From assembly GCF_018918155.1 (NCBI RefSeq), contig NZ_JAHLPY010000002.1, positions 62,001-126,000 on the forward strand: a stretch of 64,000 nt of DNA. The letters run 5' to 3'. Positions 8,951 to 18,249 of this stretch are shown piece after piece. A model generated the notes under the pieces. The model did not search any database. It was not told the origin of the DNA and saw only the letters and a list, made by a program, of their open reading frames with translations. Position numbers and translations under genes: made by a program. The DNA is from Anaerostipes sp. MSJ-23. Lineage in GTDB: Bacteria > Bacillota > Clostridia > Lachnospirales > Lachnospiraceae. Each line of letters starts with the position of its first letter. Positions within the stretch are counted from its first letter, which is position 1.

Positions 8951-9133
8951 CTTCCATGTCAGGGAACAGAATTATTATAAAGCAACCATTACTGGTTCAA
9001 CAGGCCAACAAAGAACTATTACTTGATTGACACTATGACAATTATATCATGGAATTAATTAAAGCTATTGAATAAAAATATTAAATTATTAAGATATAAT
9101 TATGTATCTAAAGATATTACACGAGGAGAATAT

Positions 9134-10102
9134 ATGATGAGAAAAAAAACAGTACATATCCTTTCAAAGATATTTTGTATTGCAGGAATGATGCTATTTT
9201 GTATAATAGCCATTAAGTCCACTGTTTATGCAGCAAAAGGTGATGTAAAAATCAACAAAAAAAATTTCCCAAACGCGGTTTTTAGGGAAAATGTCAGTTA
9301 TTATTATGATAAAAATAAAAATGGAATTTTATCAAAGAAAGAACTTCAGTCAGTAAAAAAAATGGATTTGTACTTGGGAGATCCAAATAATGTACAATCG
9401 ATCAAAGGAATAGAATATTTTTCAAATTTGGCATCTCTTGATCTTTCTGATAACTGCCTTGAAAGTTTGGATGTAACAAAAAATAAAAAATTAGAAGAAC
9501 TGTCGGTGAATGATAACTATAATTTGAAAGAACTTAATATATCAGGAAATAAAAAGTTGAAAAAATTAAATTGTTATAATACATCTGTACAATTAGATTT
9601 GAGCAAAAATACACAATTGGAGACGTTATATTGTTATGGGAGTCATTTGAAAGCTTTGGACGTAAGTAAAAATTCCAAATTAAAAATCCTAGATTGCTCG
9701 GATAATGATTTAACTGAATTAAATATAAATAAAAATTCAAAACTGCAAGAATTAGCTTGTAATTATAATCAATTAGCAAATCTGAATGTAAAAAAGAATT
9801 TAAAGTTAAGAAAATTAGATTGTGGGAATAATCAATTAGAAGATTTGAATATAAGCCATAATTTAGAATTAACAAGTTTGGAATGTTCGGATAATCATTT
9901 AACCCAAATTGATGTAAGTAAAAATTCAAAATTGAGAGATTTGTTTTGTATAAACAATCAATTAACAGAGTTGAATATTAGTAAAAATTTGGAATTAGAA
10001 TTATTAAATTGTGAAGGAAATCAGTTGAATAAACTAGATGTAAGTAAAAATTTCAAATTAGAAGAAATTACCTGTGATGACAATGTAGTAATAACAAAAT
10101 AA
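9134..10102 (+). CDS. Secreted leucine-rich-repeat protein with EF-hand-like loop
   Basis: A 322-residue protein starting at ATG 9134 (GAGGAG at 9123-9128); an upstream in-frame TTG at 9068 lacks a ribosome site. The signal peptide runs to about residue 34 (VYAAKG). It is followed by 'DVKINKKNFPNAVFRENV' and a loop DKNKNGILSKKE that fits the Ca-binding positions 1, 3, 5, 7, 9 and 12 of an EF-hand. About ten leucine-rich repeats of 20-21 residues follow, with consensus LxxLDVSKNxxLxxLxCxxNQ, ending shortly after the last repeat. Such LRR proteins are common on gut clostridia and mediate protein binding. No cell-wall anchor is seen, so it may be secreted. Convergent with the two-component operon. 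Confidence 0.8.
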   Translation: MMRKKTVHILSKIFCIAGMMLFCIIAIKSTVYAAKGDVKINKKNFPNAVFRENVSYYYDKNKNGILSKKELQSVKKMDLYLGDPNNVQSIKGIEYFSNLASLDLSDNCLESLDVTKNKKLEELSVNDNYNLKELNISGNKKLKKLNCYNTSVQLDLSKNTQLETLYCYGSHLKALDVSKNSKLKILDCSDNDLTELNINKNSKLQELACNYNQLANLNVKKNLKLRKLDCGNNQLEDLNISHNLELTSLECSDNHLTQIDVSKNSKLRDLFCINNQLTELNISKNLELELLNCEGNQLNKLDVSKNFKLEEITCDDNVVITK

Positions 10103-10164
10103 AACAGATACAAATGGGATTGCTTATCTTATGCCCGAAAGTATTATGGGCAATAAAGTGAAAG

Positions 10165-10242
10165 AAAAAAGTGGAGTTGAAGCTTTAAACAATAACTTAA
10201 TTGAAAGATATTGTTATGTGACAACTCCACTTTCTTTTTATT
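10165..10242. terminator. Bidirectional terminator between convergent genes
   Basis: GTGGAGTTG (10171-10179) pairs with CAACTCCAC (10222-10230), flanked by A-rich and T-rich runs on both sides. Inside the long loop AACAATA and TATTGTT also pair. It can serve both the LRR gene (plus) and the two-component operon (minus), whose last stop codon overlaps its T-rich flank. Confidence 0.7.
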
Positions 10243-10948
10243 AGTTGGCCATAAATAATTTCAAAAATCTTTGCTTTACTTCTGGAAGATATTTTTGGCT
10301 GACTGGTGCAAAATTATCTCCTGTCAATGTAATACAGTTATTTTTAAAATCAATGACTTTGTCAAGATTTACAAGATAACTTCTGTGGCAGCAGATGAAA
10401 TTAGAATCCAGTCGTTTAATTAAATCGGGTAATCGTTCGGATGTATGGTATACTTCTGTACTTGATTGAACATGAATGTTGGTTGTTCGTAGTGTTCGTT
10501 CCATGTAGATAATATCATCAAGTAAGATGCTATGTTCTTTTCGATTCCACGAGATTGTTAAATATTTTGTCTTTTGGTTGTTAATATTCTCCATTGCCTT
10601 TTGGATAGCAAGAGGGAGATAGCGGTGAATCGTTGGCTTATGAATAAAATAAGTATGTTCTGTCTCATACACATCACTGCAGTATTGGGCATATTGAGTA
10701 ATATAAATAATTTGGGTTTTCGGATGAATCTGAAGAATTTTTTTTGCTATGTAAATACCAGACATTTCAGGTAGTTCAATGTCCATTAGGATAATATCAG
10801 ATGACAGAGAATCTGGTTGGTATAGTTGCTGGCGCTCCTTTGGTGTCACACATTCTATAATTTCTGCATCCGGACAGCATTCTGTCAGAAATTTTTTGAG
10901 TTCCTGAAGGTAGATTTGATCGTCTTCACAAATTGTTATTTTTATCAT
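10241..10948 (-). CDS. LytTR-family response regulator
   Basis: A 235-residue protein. The N-terminal receiver domain has acidic residues ICEDD near residue 10, the phospho-acceptor D56 in DIILMDIELPEMSG, and a conserved Thr/Lys region (YITQYAQY, FIHKP). The C-terminal LytTR DNA-binding domain (about 130-235) has ILLDDIIYMERTLRTTNIH and FICCHRSYLVNLDKVIDF. This is the AgrA/LytR class that activates transcription at direct-repeat sites. The gene is last in a three-gene minus-strand operon and overlaps the upstream kinase gene by 4 bp. No agrB/agrD genes are in view, so the stimulus is unknown. Confidence 0.9.
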   Translation of the reverse strand: MIKITICEDDQIYLQELKKFLTECCPDAEIIECVTPKERQQLYQPDSLSSDIILMDIELPEMSGIYIAKKILQIHPKTQIIYITQYAQYCSDVYETEHTYFIHKPTIHRYLPLAIQKAMENINNQKTKYLTISWNRKEHSILLDDIIYMERTLRTTNIHVQSSTEVYHTSERLPDLIKRLDSNFICCHRSYLVNLDKVIDFKNNCITLTGDNFAPVSQKYLPEVKQRFLKLFMAN

Positions 10949-11859
10949 AGCGTTTTCTCCTCTCCGGTCTGACTGGCTGGCATTTGGAGCATTAAAGTGG
11001 AAGTAAAAAAGTCTCCATGATCTTCCCAGTTACAGGTGCCGTTGTATTTGTCTGCAATATTTTCAATAATTGATAGTCCATGTCCATGTAATATTTTCTG
11101 TTCTTTTTTTGTTGTTTTTTTAGTAAAAATATTCTGCGGATTTTTACTGTTTTTCATATGAATCATAAAAGTATTTCCACGAAAATCTGTTTTTAATTCT
11201 AGAATTCGGGAAGAATTAGCGGAATCTAAATTCCGGCAGGCTTCTAGAGCATTATCAAGAAGATTAGAAAAAAGGCTTGTGATGGTAATATCAGGAAAAG
11301 CCTGGTCAAAATTATTTGGAAGCAAAATATGAAAATGACATGCAACGTGTTCTTTCTCCGCCGCTGTTTTCTTTGCCTGCAAGATAGTATTTAGCAAAGG
11401 ATTTTTACAAAAAGTTTCTGGCCGTTTTTCTTTTATGCGAGAAGAAAGAGAAGAAATTAGTTGTGCCATCTTTTCGTAGTCTCCATTTTGGCCATATTGA
11501 TAAGCTTCTTCCAATTTTTGATCAATATAGTTTTGATGTTTTGAAATCCGTTCTTGCAATTGTTCTAGATCTGTTTGTTGTTGGATGATGGTATTTTGTG
11601 TTGTTTCTTCCATATATAGAGCATACGAATCATGTGCACATTTCCATGTAGTAATAATAATGTGTGCAAAACATCCCATGCTGATGGAAAAGAAAACAGC
11701 AACGAGACTTGAAGTGTAAATCTGCATGGAAGAATGAGAAAAATTTGCTGCAAATTTTGGAAAAAGTTTTGCGAAAGACAGTACCAATCCCATCAATGGG
11801 AAACTAAAAATACAGATAAATATCAAAAATTTTTGAGATTTTGAGATTGTCGAGTGCAT
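10945..11859 (-). CDS. GHKL histidine kinase with intact ATPase but degenerate H-box
   Basis: A 304-residue protein with two N-terminal membrane segments (about 11-32 and 47-70), a coiled-coil linker, then a dimerisation region and a GHKL ATPase domain. The N-box NLLDNALEA (199-207) and G-box HGHGLSII (258-265) are intact. Where the family normally has RHDxxNH at the phospho-acceptor histidine, this protein reads KHQNYID (H108): a histidine is present but the Asp, Asn and second His are lost. The following 'NGDYEKMAQLISSL' and 'CKNPLLNTIL' match the usual DHp helices. The upstream gene encodes the reverse case (good H-box, no ATPase). Start ATG 11857-11859 overlaps the upstream stop (TAATG), and its ribosome site lies inside that gene. 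Confidence 0.8.
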   Translation of the reverse strand: MHSTISKSQKFLIFICIFSFPLMGLVLSFAKLFPKFAANFSHSSMQIYTSSLVAVFFSISMGCFAHIIITTWKCAHDSYALYMEETTQNTIIQQQTDLEQLQERISKHQNYIDQKLEEAYQYGQNGDYEKMAQLISSLSSRIKEKRPETFCKNPLLNTILQAKKTAAEKEHVACHFHILLPNNFDQAFPDITITSLFSNLLDNALEACRNLDSANSSRILELKTDFRGNTFMIHMKNSKNPQNIFTKKTTKKEQKILHGHGLSIIENIADKYNGTCNWEDHGDFFTSTLMLQMPASQTGEEKTL

Positions 11860-12746
11860 TATAAAGTTCCTCCTTTTGTAGATTTGAGCTGTCTGATGTA
11901 ATCCAAAGCTTTTTTATATTCTCCGCGCTGAGATAAGATGGATAGCGCCATCAGATGATTTGCAATGTCATGATTCCAACGATATAGTTGTTCATATTCA
12001 GAATTCATATCATGAATATGTGCAACTTCCTTTTGTAAGAGTACGATTTGATTATGTTGTTCCATATATTGTTGTTCTTGTAATTCCAACTTTTTTAGCC
12101 CATGAGAAAAGGTGCGCATAGCAAAAAAAGAAAGGATGGCGGCAATTATAAATTCAATGAATAAGTATTGGAAAGATTTCGCACCTATACTTAACAAAAT
12201 ATTTCCAGTAATATTTACAAAAACAATCGGAAGACAGAGAAAAAGTAAAACTTGATCTGTGATCAGATGAAGATACTTCTTTGAAAACTTCTTAATATAA
12301 ATAAGTAATATAATTTTCCAAAAAATATTAAAGCAGGAAACAATAAAAAAAGAAAGTTCATTTCCAGCCAGTCCACTGAAAATACTACTGATATGCCATT
12401 TAGGAAAGGCAAGGCTAACAATTGCTGCACAGGTAGAGGAAACTGCTTCCATAAAAACTTCTAATACATAAAAGGTTACAAATATGGAAAATCGAAATAA
12501 TTTACTACCCTCAACAAAAAAGTATGTATTTAAAATTAGTGGAATAAAGAGTAAAAAACTAAATAAGGAAACTAAAGTTTCTTTTGAAATAAATAATGTC
12601 CATGATAAAAGGACAGCATAACTGAAACATGTTAAAACGACATGTTTCAGCTGCAGTCCTTTTCTTGGAGATATATAGAAATAACTGATTAAAGGTATGA
12701 CAATATATGATAATAAGTATAAATAATATACAAAACTTTTCAACAT
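11859..12746 (-). CDS. Membrane sensor with canonical H-box but no ATPase domain
   Basis: A 295-residue protein with about six hydrophobic segments in the first 200 residues, then a coiled coil (ELQEQQYMEQHNQIVLLQKEVAHIH). It ends in WNHDIANHLMALSILSQRGE (H259), an excellent match to the H-box of GHKL/AgrC-type kinases. It stops 37 residues after that histidine, so the N- and G-boxes of the ATPase domain are missing. The end is not obviously a mutation: the ribosome site (AGGAGG) of the next gene is built into its last codons (KGGTL) and the stop overlaps that start. I infer it is phosphorylated in trans by the next gene product. First gene of the operon, behind a promoter with a palindrome. 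Confidence 0.75.
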   Translation of the reverse strand: MLKSFVYYLYLLSYIVIPLISYFYISPRKGLQLKHVVLTCFSYAVLLSWTLFISKETLVSLFSFLLFIPLILNTYFFVEGSKLFRFSIFVTFYVLEVFMEAVSSTCAAIVSLAFPKWHISSIFSGLAGNELSFFIVSCFNIFWKIILLIYIKKFSKKYLHLITDQVLLFLCLPIVFVNITGNILLSIGAKSFQYLFIEFIIAAILSFFAMRTFSHGLKKLELQEQQYMEQHNQIVLLQKEVAHIHDMNSEYEQLYRWNHDIANHLMALSILSQRGEYKKALDYIRQLKSTKGGTL

Positions 12747-12798
12747 CTGCGGACCTCTTTTCTTCCCCTCTAAAAAATGACATATCCCAACAAATTAC

Positions 12799-12827
12799 AT
12801 TATACAACTTGTATACATTTTTTAAAA
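12799..12827 (-). promoter_or_regulatory. Promoter of the two-component operon with 15-bp palindrome
   Basis: On the minus strand a -10 TATAAT (plus 12799-12804) is preceded by a weak -35 (TTTTAA, plus 12822-12827, 17-bp spacer). A perfect inverted repeat TATACAACTTGTATA (12801-12815) overlaps the -10. It also contains CTTGTATACA (12808-12817), which resembles one half plus core of the gnt operator. This suggests repressor control of the operon, possibly by a GntR- or TetR-type protein. Confidence 0.5.
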
Positions 12828-12950
12828 ATTAAATATTACATATAAACAGTCATTTATGAACTTTAAAATATTTTATATGGAATATAATAGGATAACAAGT
12901 ATAAGTCAAGATAAGGCGAATACATTGTGTGAAAAAACTTATAAGGTACT

Positions 12951-13520
12951 TTATGAAAAAATTTGGATGCCTTTTTGGACCATTTCAGCAGCTAGTTTTG
13001 CAACCTGTTGTGGTGGTTCGACAAATCCGTTTTGTACCCAAGTTTCTACCATTCCAAGACATCCGGAGATAATAAAATTTGAATAATATTGGAAATAGTC
13101 GGTTCGGTATGCGTTTTCTTTCCATATAAAATGCATGCGTTCTTGAACAATATTTTTCATATAATTTTTAAAGTTGAAATCTCCATGGCGTCCGAGAAGA
13201 GCTGAGATCATCATTTGATGTTCATTCATGTAAGTGAAGAATTCTAACATAAATGGGTAGGGATCTGGGTCAGGAGTTGTATTGATACAGGAGTTTAAAA
13301 TGGCATTAAACTCTTCTACAATTTCAGCTTCGATTTTTTCAAGCATATCATAGACATCTTTATAGTGGAGGTAAAAGGTACAGCGATTGATATCGGCATA
13401 GTCTGCTAGTTCTTTTACAGAGATATCTTTGATATCCTTAGTTTGCAGCAATTTCATAAATCCTTCTAAAAGCATTTTTCTTGTGCGCAGAACTCTGCGA
13501 TCGGTCTTTTTTTGTTCCAT
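12951..13520 (-). CDS. TetR/AcrR-family transcriptional regulator
   Basis: A 189-residue protein. The N-terminal TetR helix-turn-helix has the typical order 'TRKMLLEGFMKLL', 'ISVKELADYADINRCTFYLHYKDVYDMLEKIE' (residues about 35-70), followed by an all-helical ligand domain with many aromatic residues. The gene diverges from a disrupted MmpL-family transporter operon, and the shared intergenic region carries three copies of one 11-bp motif. The likely role is local repressor of the exporter and of itself, responding to a compound the transporter would move. It is intact although the transporter operon is not. Confidence 0.9.
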   Translation of the reverse strand: MEQKKTDRRVLRTRKMLLEGFMKLLQTKDIKDISVKELADYADINRCTFYLHYKDVYDMLEKIEAEIVEEFNAILNSCINTTPDPDPYPFMLEFFTYMNEHQMMISALLGRHGDFNFKNYMKNIVQERMHFIWKENAYRTDYFQYYSNFIISGCLGMVETWVQNGFVEPPQQVAKLAAEMVQKGIQIFS

Positions 13521-13559
13521 GATAACTCCTTTTTTAACAGATAGTGGTGAAAGTGTTGT

Positions 13560-13652
13560 TTAATTAACAGCAAGGTATTAATTGATTATTGTAATTGTTT
13601 TTCAAGGCTATTGTAATTCAAAACAGTTAATTAAGCAACAGCTGTTAATTAA
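13560..13652. promoter_or_regulatory. Divergent operator region with three TTAATTAA motifs
   Basis: The 11-mer CTGTTAATTAA is present at 13642-13652 and exactly inverted at 13560-13570. A near-identical CAGTTAATTAA lies at 13624-13634, 18 bp from the first in the same orientation. These are the likely binding sites of the divergent TetR regulator, controlling both directions. Confidence 0.6.
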
Positions 13653-13671
13653 AAATATAGGAGGAGTGAAT

Positions 13672-15749
13672 GTGGATCATTATACAAAATTTGTTGTGAA
13701 ACATAAGAAAACAATTGTATGTATTTTTATTGTTGCAGCCTTGATCTGTGCAGTATTATCGACGATGGTCGGCGTGGATTATAAATTTTCGGATTATCTT
13801 CCGGATGATGCGGCATCTACAAAAGCACTTGATGTTATGAATGAAGAATATGATCAAGCAGTTCCAAATGTGAGAGTGATGATCAAGGATGTGTCCATTC
13901 CAAAAGCACTCGAGTATAAAGAAAAGCTTGAAAAAGTAGATGGAGTGCAGGAAGTAAATTGGCTAGATGATGCAACGGATATTTATCAACCATTACAGAT
14001 GATGGATCATGATACAGTGAATGATTGGTATAAAAATAAAAATGCATTGTATCAGATTACAATTGATGAAACAAATGGTTATCAAGTTATCTCTAATATT
14101 CGGAAGGTTATTGGAGATAGCAATTATATGAAAGGAGAGGCTGTTACAAATGCTTTGACTCCGGTGACAACAGCAAAAGAAATTCAGAAGATTATTATGA
14201 TTGTTGTGCCAATTGTGTTTTTAATTCTTCTTTTAGCAACAAATTCGTGATTTGAACCGGTTCTTTTTATGGTAACAATCGGAATTGCAATTTTGATCAA
14301 TCGTGGTACGAATTTAATGTTTGGTACAATTTCTTTTGTTACGAATGCAGCCGGAAGTATTCTTCAGCTGGCAGTATCGATGGATTATGGAATTTTTCTT
14401 TTGCATCGGTTTGCAGAAAATCGTGAACAGGGGCAAGAAGTGCAGGATGCAATGGTGCATGCGGTTAAGCAGTCTGTGGGAAGTGTTCTTTCTAGTGGAC
14501 TTACAACAGTGACAGGATTTGCAGCACTCATTCTTATGAGATTTAAGATTGGACCGGATATGGGATGGGTCATGGTAAAGGCAATTATTCTTAGTTTGTT
14601 TGCAGTTTTATGTTTGTTGCCTGCATTGACTATGATCTTTTATCCGTTGATTGATAAGACAGAACATAAGTCTTTTTTGCCGAGTTTTCGTTTATTATCT
14701 AAAATTGTTTTGAACTGGAAACCAGTTATGATCGTGTTGTTTGTTATTCTTATAATTCCATCTTATTTTGGACAGCAGAAGAACAACTTTTTCTATGGTG
14801 GAAGTAAAGTTTATCAAACAAATGCAACCCAACTCGGAAGAGATATGAATGAAATTGAGAAAGAGTATGGGGTATCGAGTCAGATCGTTTTGATGGTTCC
14901 CAAAGGGAATATGGAAAAAGAGATTGCATTAAATCGACAGTTGAAAAAAATTGATGGTGTGACATCGATTGTTTCTTATATAAATTCGGTAGGAGAATCA
15001 ATTCCAAAAAGGATTTTGTGCCGCAAGAACAGGTATCAAAGCTTTATTCTGAGCATTACAGCCGTTATGTTATAACAGTTGATAAAGAAGAAGGAAATGC
15101 TGGATGGGATCGTCTGGTTGAAACAATTGAGAAAACTGGAAAGAAATATTATGGAAAAGAATCTTTGATGGCAGGAAATCTTGCTAGTACACAGGATCTT
15201 AAAAATAAGATTACACAGGATATGACAAGAGTCAATATCTTATCGATTGCATTTGTCTTTGTCATTTTACTTGTAAACTTTCGGTCGATTTTGCTTCCGG
15301 TGATTTTAACGCTTGTGATTGAAGCTTCTATTTGGATAAATCTAACAGTGCCTTATTTTGCTGGAAGTAATCTTTATTATATTGGGTATTTGATTATCTC
15401 ATCGGTTCAGCTCGGAGCGACGATCGATTATGGTATTTTATTTACCGATCGTTATCGTGACTATCGAAAGTCCATGGGTAAAAAAAGAGTAGCTTTTCGG
15501 ACGATTCAAAGTTGTACAATGTCGATTCTTACTTCTGCGTCAATTCTTACCGTTTCTGGAATTGTACTTGGAAGTGTATCAACCAATGGTGTATTGAGTC
15601 AGCTTGGAATTTTGATTGGACGTGGAGCAATCATTTCATTTATTCTTGTGATTTTTGTATTGCCGGGACTTTTAATGATATTTGATAAAGCAATTGAAAA
15701 GTTAACGCTTCATGCTGACTTTTATAAAGGAGGAACTTTACATGAATAA
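13672..15749 (+). pseudogene. MmpL/RND-family exporter, disrupted by a nonsense codon and a frameshift
   Basis: The three open pieces 13672-14250, 14269-15075 and about 15009-15749 are consecutive parts of one MMPL-family transporter (restored length about 692 residues). It starts at GTG 13672 after AGGAGG. The first piece has the N-terminal membrane helix and the large loop. The second has 'SMDYGIFLLHRFAENREQG', typical of RND helices. The third has the repeat unit 'GATIDYGILFTDRYRDYRKSMG'. The break at 14248-14250 is an in-frame TGA where the sequence …ATNS-FEPVLF expects Trp. The second is a frame change at the A run 15006-15010, between SIPK and DFVPQEQ. Family members export lipids or amphipathic compounds. 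It is probably inactive in this strain unless the lesions are assembly errors. Its stop overlaps the next gene's start by 8 bp. Confidence 0.85.
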
Positions 15750-18087
15750 TAAAAAAATATATCGTCCAGTGATTGCAGCAGCATTATCTGTCATTATGGT
15801 CACAGGTTCTGTGATGCCTGTATTTGCAGCAGATGATACAAAGAAAGAAGAAAATGTATATGTGAATTTGCAAAATGATGGTTCTGTGGATGGCATTTAT
15901 GTTGTAAATTCCTATGACTTAAAAAAAGATCAAAAGATCACAGATTACGGAGACTATTCTTCTGTAAAAAATTTGTCTTCAGATCGTTCTTTGAAAGAAA
16001 ATGGAGATAAAATTACGGTCGATGCAAAGAAAGGAAAATTTTATTATCAAGGAAATCTGGATTCGGCAAGTATTCCATGGACCATTGATTTGACTTATGA
16101 ACTTAATGGAGAGGAAATTTCTCCAGATGATTTGGCTGGAAAAAGTGGAAGATTAAAAATTCATTTGAATATTCGAAAAAATGAGCATGCAGATCAGGAT
16201 TTTTTTAAAAATTTTCTACTGCAGATCTCTGTGACATTGAATACAAAGCATTGTAAAAATATTAAGACAAAAGGTGCAACAGAGGCTAATTCTGGTGATG
16301 ACAAGAAGGTTATGTATAATATTATGGCAGGTCAGGAGAAAAATCTTGTGATTGAGACAGAGGTAAAAGATTTTGAAATGGATCCGATTTCCATTAGTGG
16401 TGTGCCAATGTCTTTTGATATTGATAGCAGTCAGCTTGATACTGGGAAATTGACAGATAAAACAAAGAAACTAAAAAGTGGAGTTTCTTCTTTAAAAGAA
16501 GGAGCGAATCAGGTGAATGAGGGCTCCAAAGCGATGAAATCTGGATTATTGGCTTATGGCCAAGGTGTTGATGCTGTTTATAAAGGAGCGGATACATTAT
16601 TTGCAGGGCTTAGTCAGTTGAATCCAGGAGTTGCTTCTTATACAAATGGTGTGGATCAAGTAGCTTCTGGTGCAAAACAGTTGGAACAAAAAACACAAAA
16701 TTTTCCAGTATTGATGGGACAGATAACAAGTGCAGTTAATCAGCTAAAAAGTGGAAGCAGCAATCTTTCGAATCCATCGGCATGGAAACAAGTAGAACAG
16801 GGATTTTTTCAAATGAAAAGTGGTCTTTCTAGGATGAAAGAAGGAATTCAGAAGATGGATTCTCAAGGGCTTGCTCCAATGAAAGCAGCACTTTCCGATG
16901 GGGGACAGTTAAAGAATGGTGTAGAAAATTTGGAAACTGGGATTTCTGCAGCAAAAATGTACAGTGAAAAATTAAATAGTGTGTCTTCAGCATATGATCA
17001 GCAGACACAGACACTTGGAAAAATTATAAGCAATCAAAAGTCCGCAGCTGGGGGAAGTCGGACGGTAAAAGATGGTCAGACAACAAAAGATACTCAAAAA
17101 GAAGAAGGAACTTATACAAAGGACCATACAGAAACAAAAAGAGAAACATCTACGGATGAAAATGGGAATACGGTTATTAATGTAACAAATGATATTTATA
17201 TGACAAAAACGGATACTGTAACAAAGACAAAAGAGGTAACAGAATCTTCTAGAGCAGAAAAGACAGCAGAACTTCAAAGTCTATATGGGAGTATGAAAAC
17301 GAATGCAGCAATTTTCCATGCAATTTTAGATGGAAATGGATCGAATCCAGGACTATCGACAATTCTTACGAAACTTGGAAGCGGAACTAGTCAGCTGAAG
17401 TTTGGTTTATATGAAGGAAATAGCAGTATGAGGGCGTATCTTGAGATCTTACAAAAACAGATGACAGGAAAAGGTGGATTGACGGATGGTGTTGATACAA
17501 TGATGAGCGGTCTTTCTAAATTAGAAACATCGATTTGTGGAAACCAAGAGAAAAGTGTAAAAAATGGAATATCAGCACTTGATCAAGGAATTGGTACTTT
17601 AAAGACATCAACGAATTCGATTCCTGGACAGATGAATCAGCTTCAAAATGCGATTGCTCAGCTTTCTTCTGGAACAAGTCAGTTATCAAAAAAATCATCA
17701 AACCTTACAGATGGAACAAAACAGCTAGTTTATGGAGCTTCTTCTTTAAAAAATGGAAGTCAGACATTGGCTTCTAAAACATCCTCTTTAAATGAAGGGG
17801 CATAGAAACTTACAGATGGAACAGGAAAACTTTATGAAGGAACAAAAACATTCTCCAATCAAACGGGAAATATTGATGAGCAGATTCTGGATGGAATCGA
17901 TCAGGAAATATCAAAATTATCTGGAAAAGATTATAAAGTAAAGTCATTTGTTTCATCTAAAAATAAGAAAATAAGTGCGGTTCAATTTGTGATGAAAACA
18001 AAAGGAATCGAAAAGAAAAAAGAAACGAAAAAGAAGGAAACGAAGAAAAAAGAAATAATACTTGATAAATTAAAAAATCTGTTTTAA
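15742..18087 (+). pseudogene. XXXLXXG heptad-repeat exported protein with an in-frame stop
   Basis: The start is ATG 15742 with AAGGAGG at 15727-15733. A signal peptide (to VFAADD) is followed by an extracytoplasmic beta-rich region (about 40-230) and then long runs of the 'xxxLxxG' heptad (LKSGVSSLKEGANQVNEGSK, LVYGASSLKNGSQTL). This type of protein is regularly encoded next to MMPL transporters and resembles the YhgE/Pip group. A TAG at 17803-17805 interrupts 'NEGA-KLTDGTGKLYEG', where CAG (Gln) is expected. The frame then continues for 94 codons to TAA 18085-18087 and ends in a Lys-rich tail without the usual C-terminal membrane segment. Together with the two lesions in the transporter gene, this points to operon decay. 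Confidence 0.8.
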
Positions 18088-18094
18088 AAAAGCA

Positions 18095-18128
18095 AAAGGC
18101 GTTCTGAAAAAAATCAGAACGCCTTTGT
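18095..18128 (+). terminator. Rho-independent terminator
   Basis: AAAGGCGTTCTGA (18095-18107) pairs perfectly with TCAGAACGCCTTT (18114-18126) around a six-A loop. It ends the TetR-controlled operon. Confidence 0.85.
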
Positions 18129-18249
18129 CATAATTTATGAATTATTATAAAAAGGAAGGAAAAAGAAAGATTGTAAAAATTGGAACTTATTTGTTTTCTC
18201 TTTTTTCTCTTAGAAATTTACGGTATGATAAAAAAATGGAGGTGTGAAA

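Noticed and set aside
10103-10240. Possible autoinducer-peptide (AgrD-like) gene next to the LytTR system
   Set aside because: Short frames on both strands lack ribosome sites and the Cys plus acidic-tail layout of AgrD; no AgrB is nearby. The region is better explained as a bidirectional terminator.
13672-18087. TGA read as Trp and TAG as Gln (recoding)
   Set aside because: TGA and TAG end many genes in the window (for example glycerol-dehydrogenase-like gene and others), and a frameshift in the same operon needs a separate cause; mutation is simpler.
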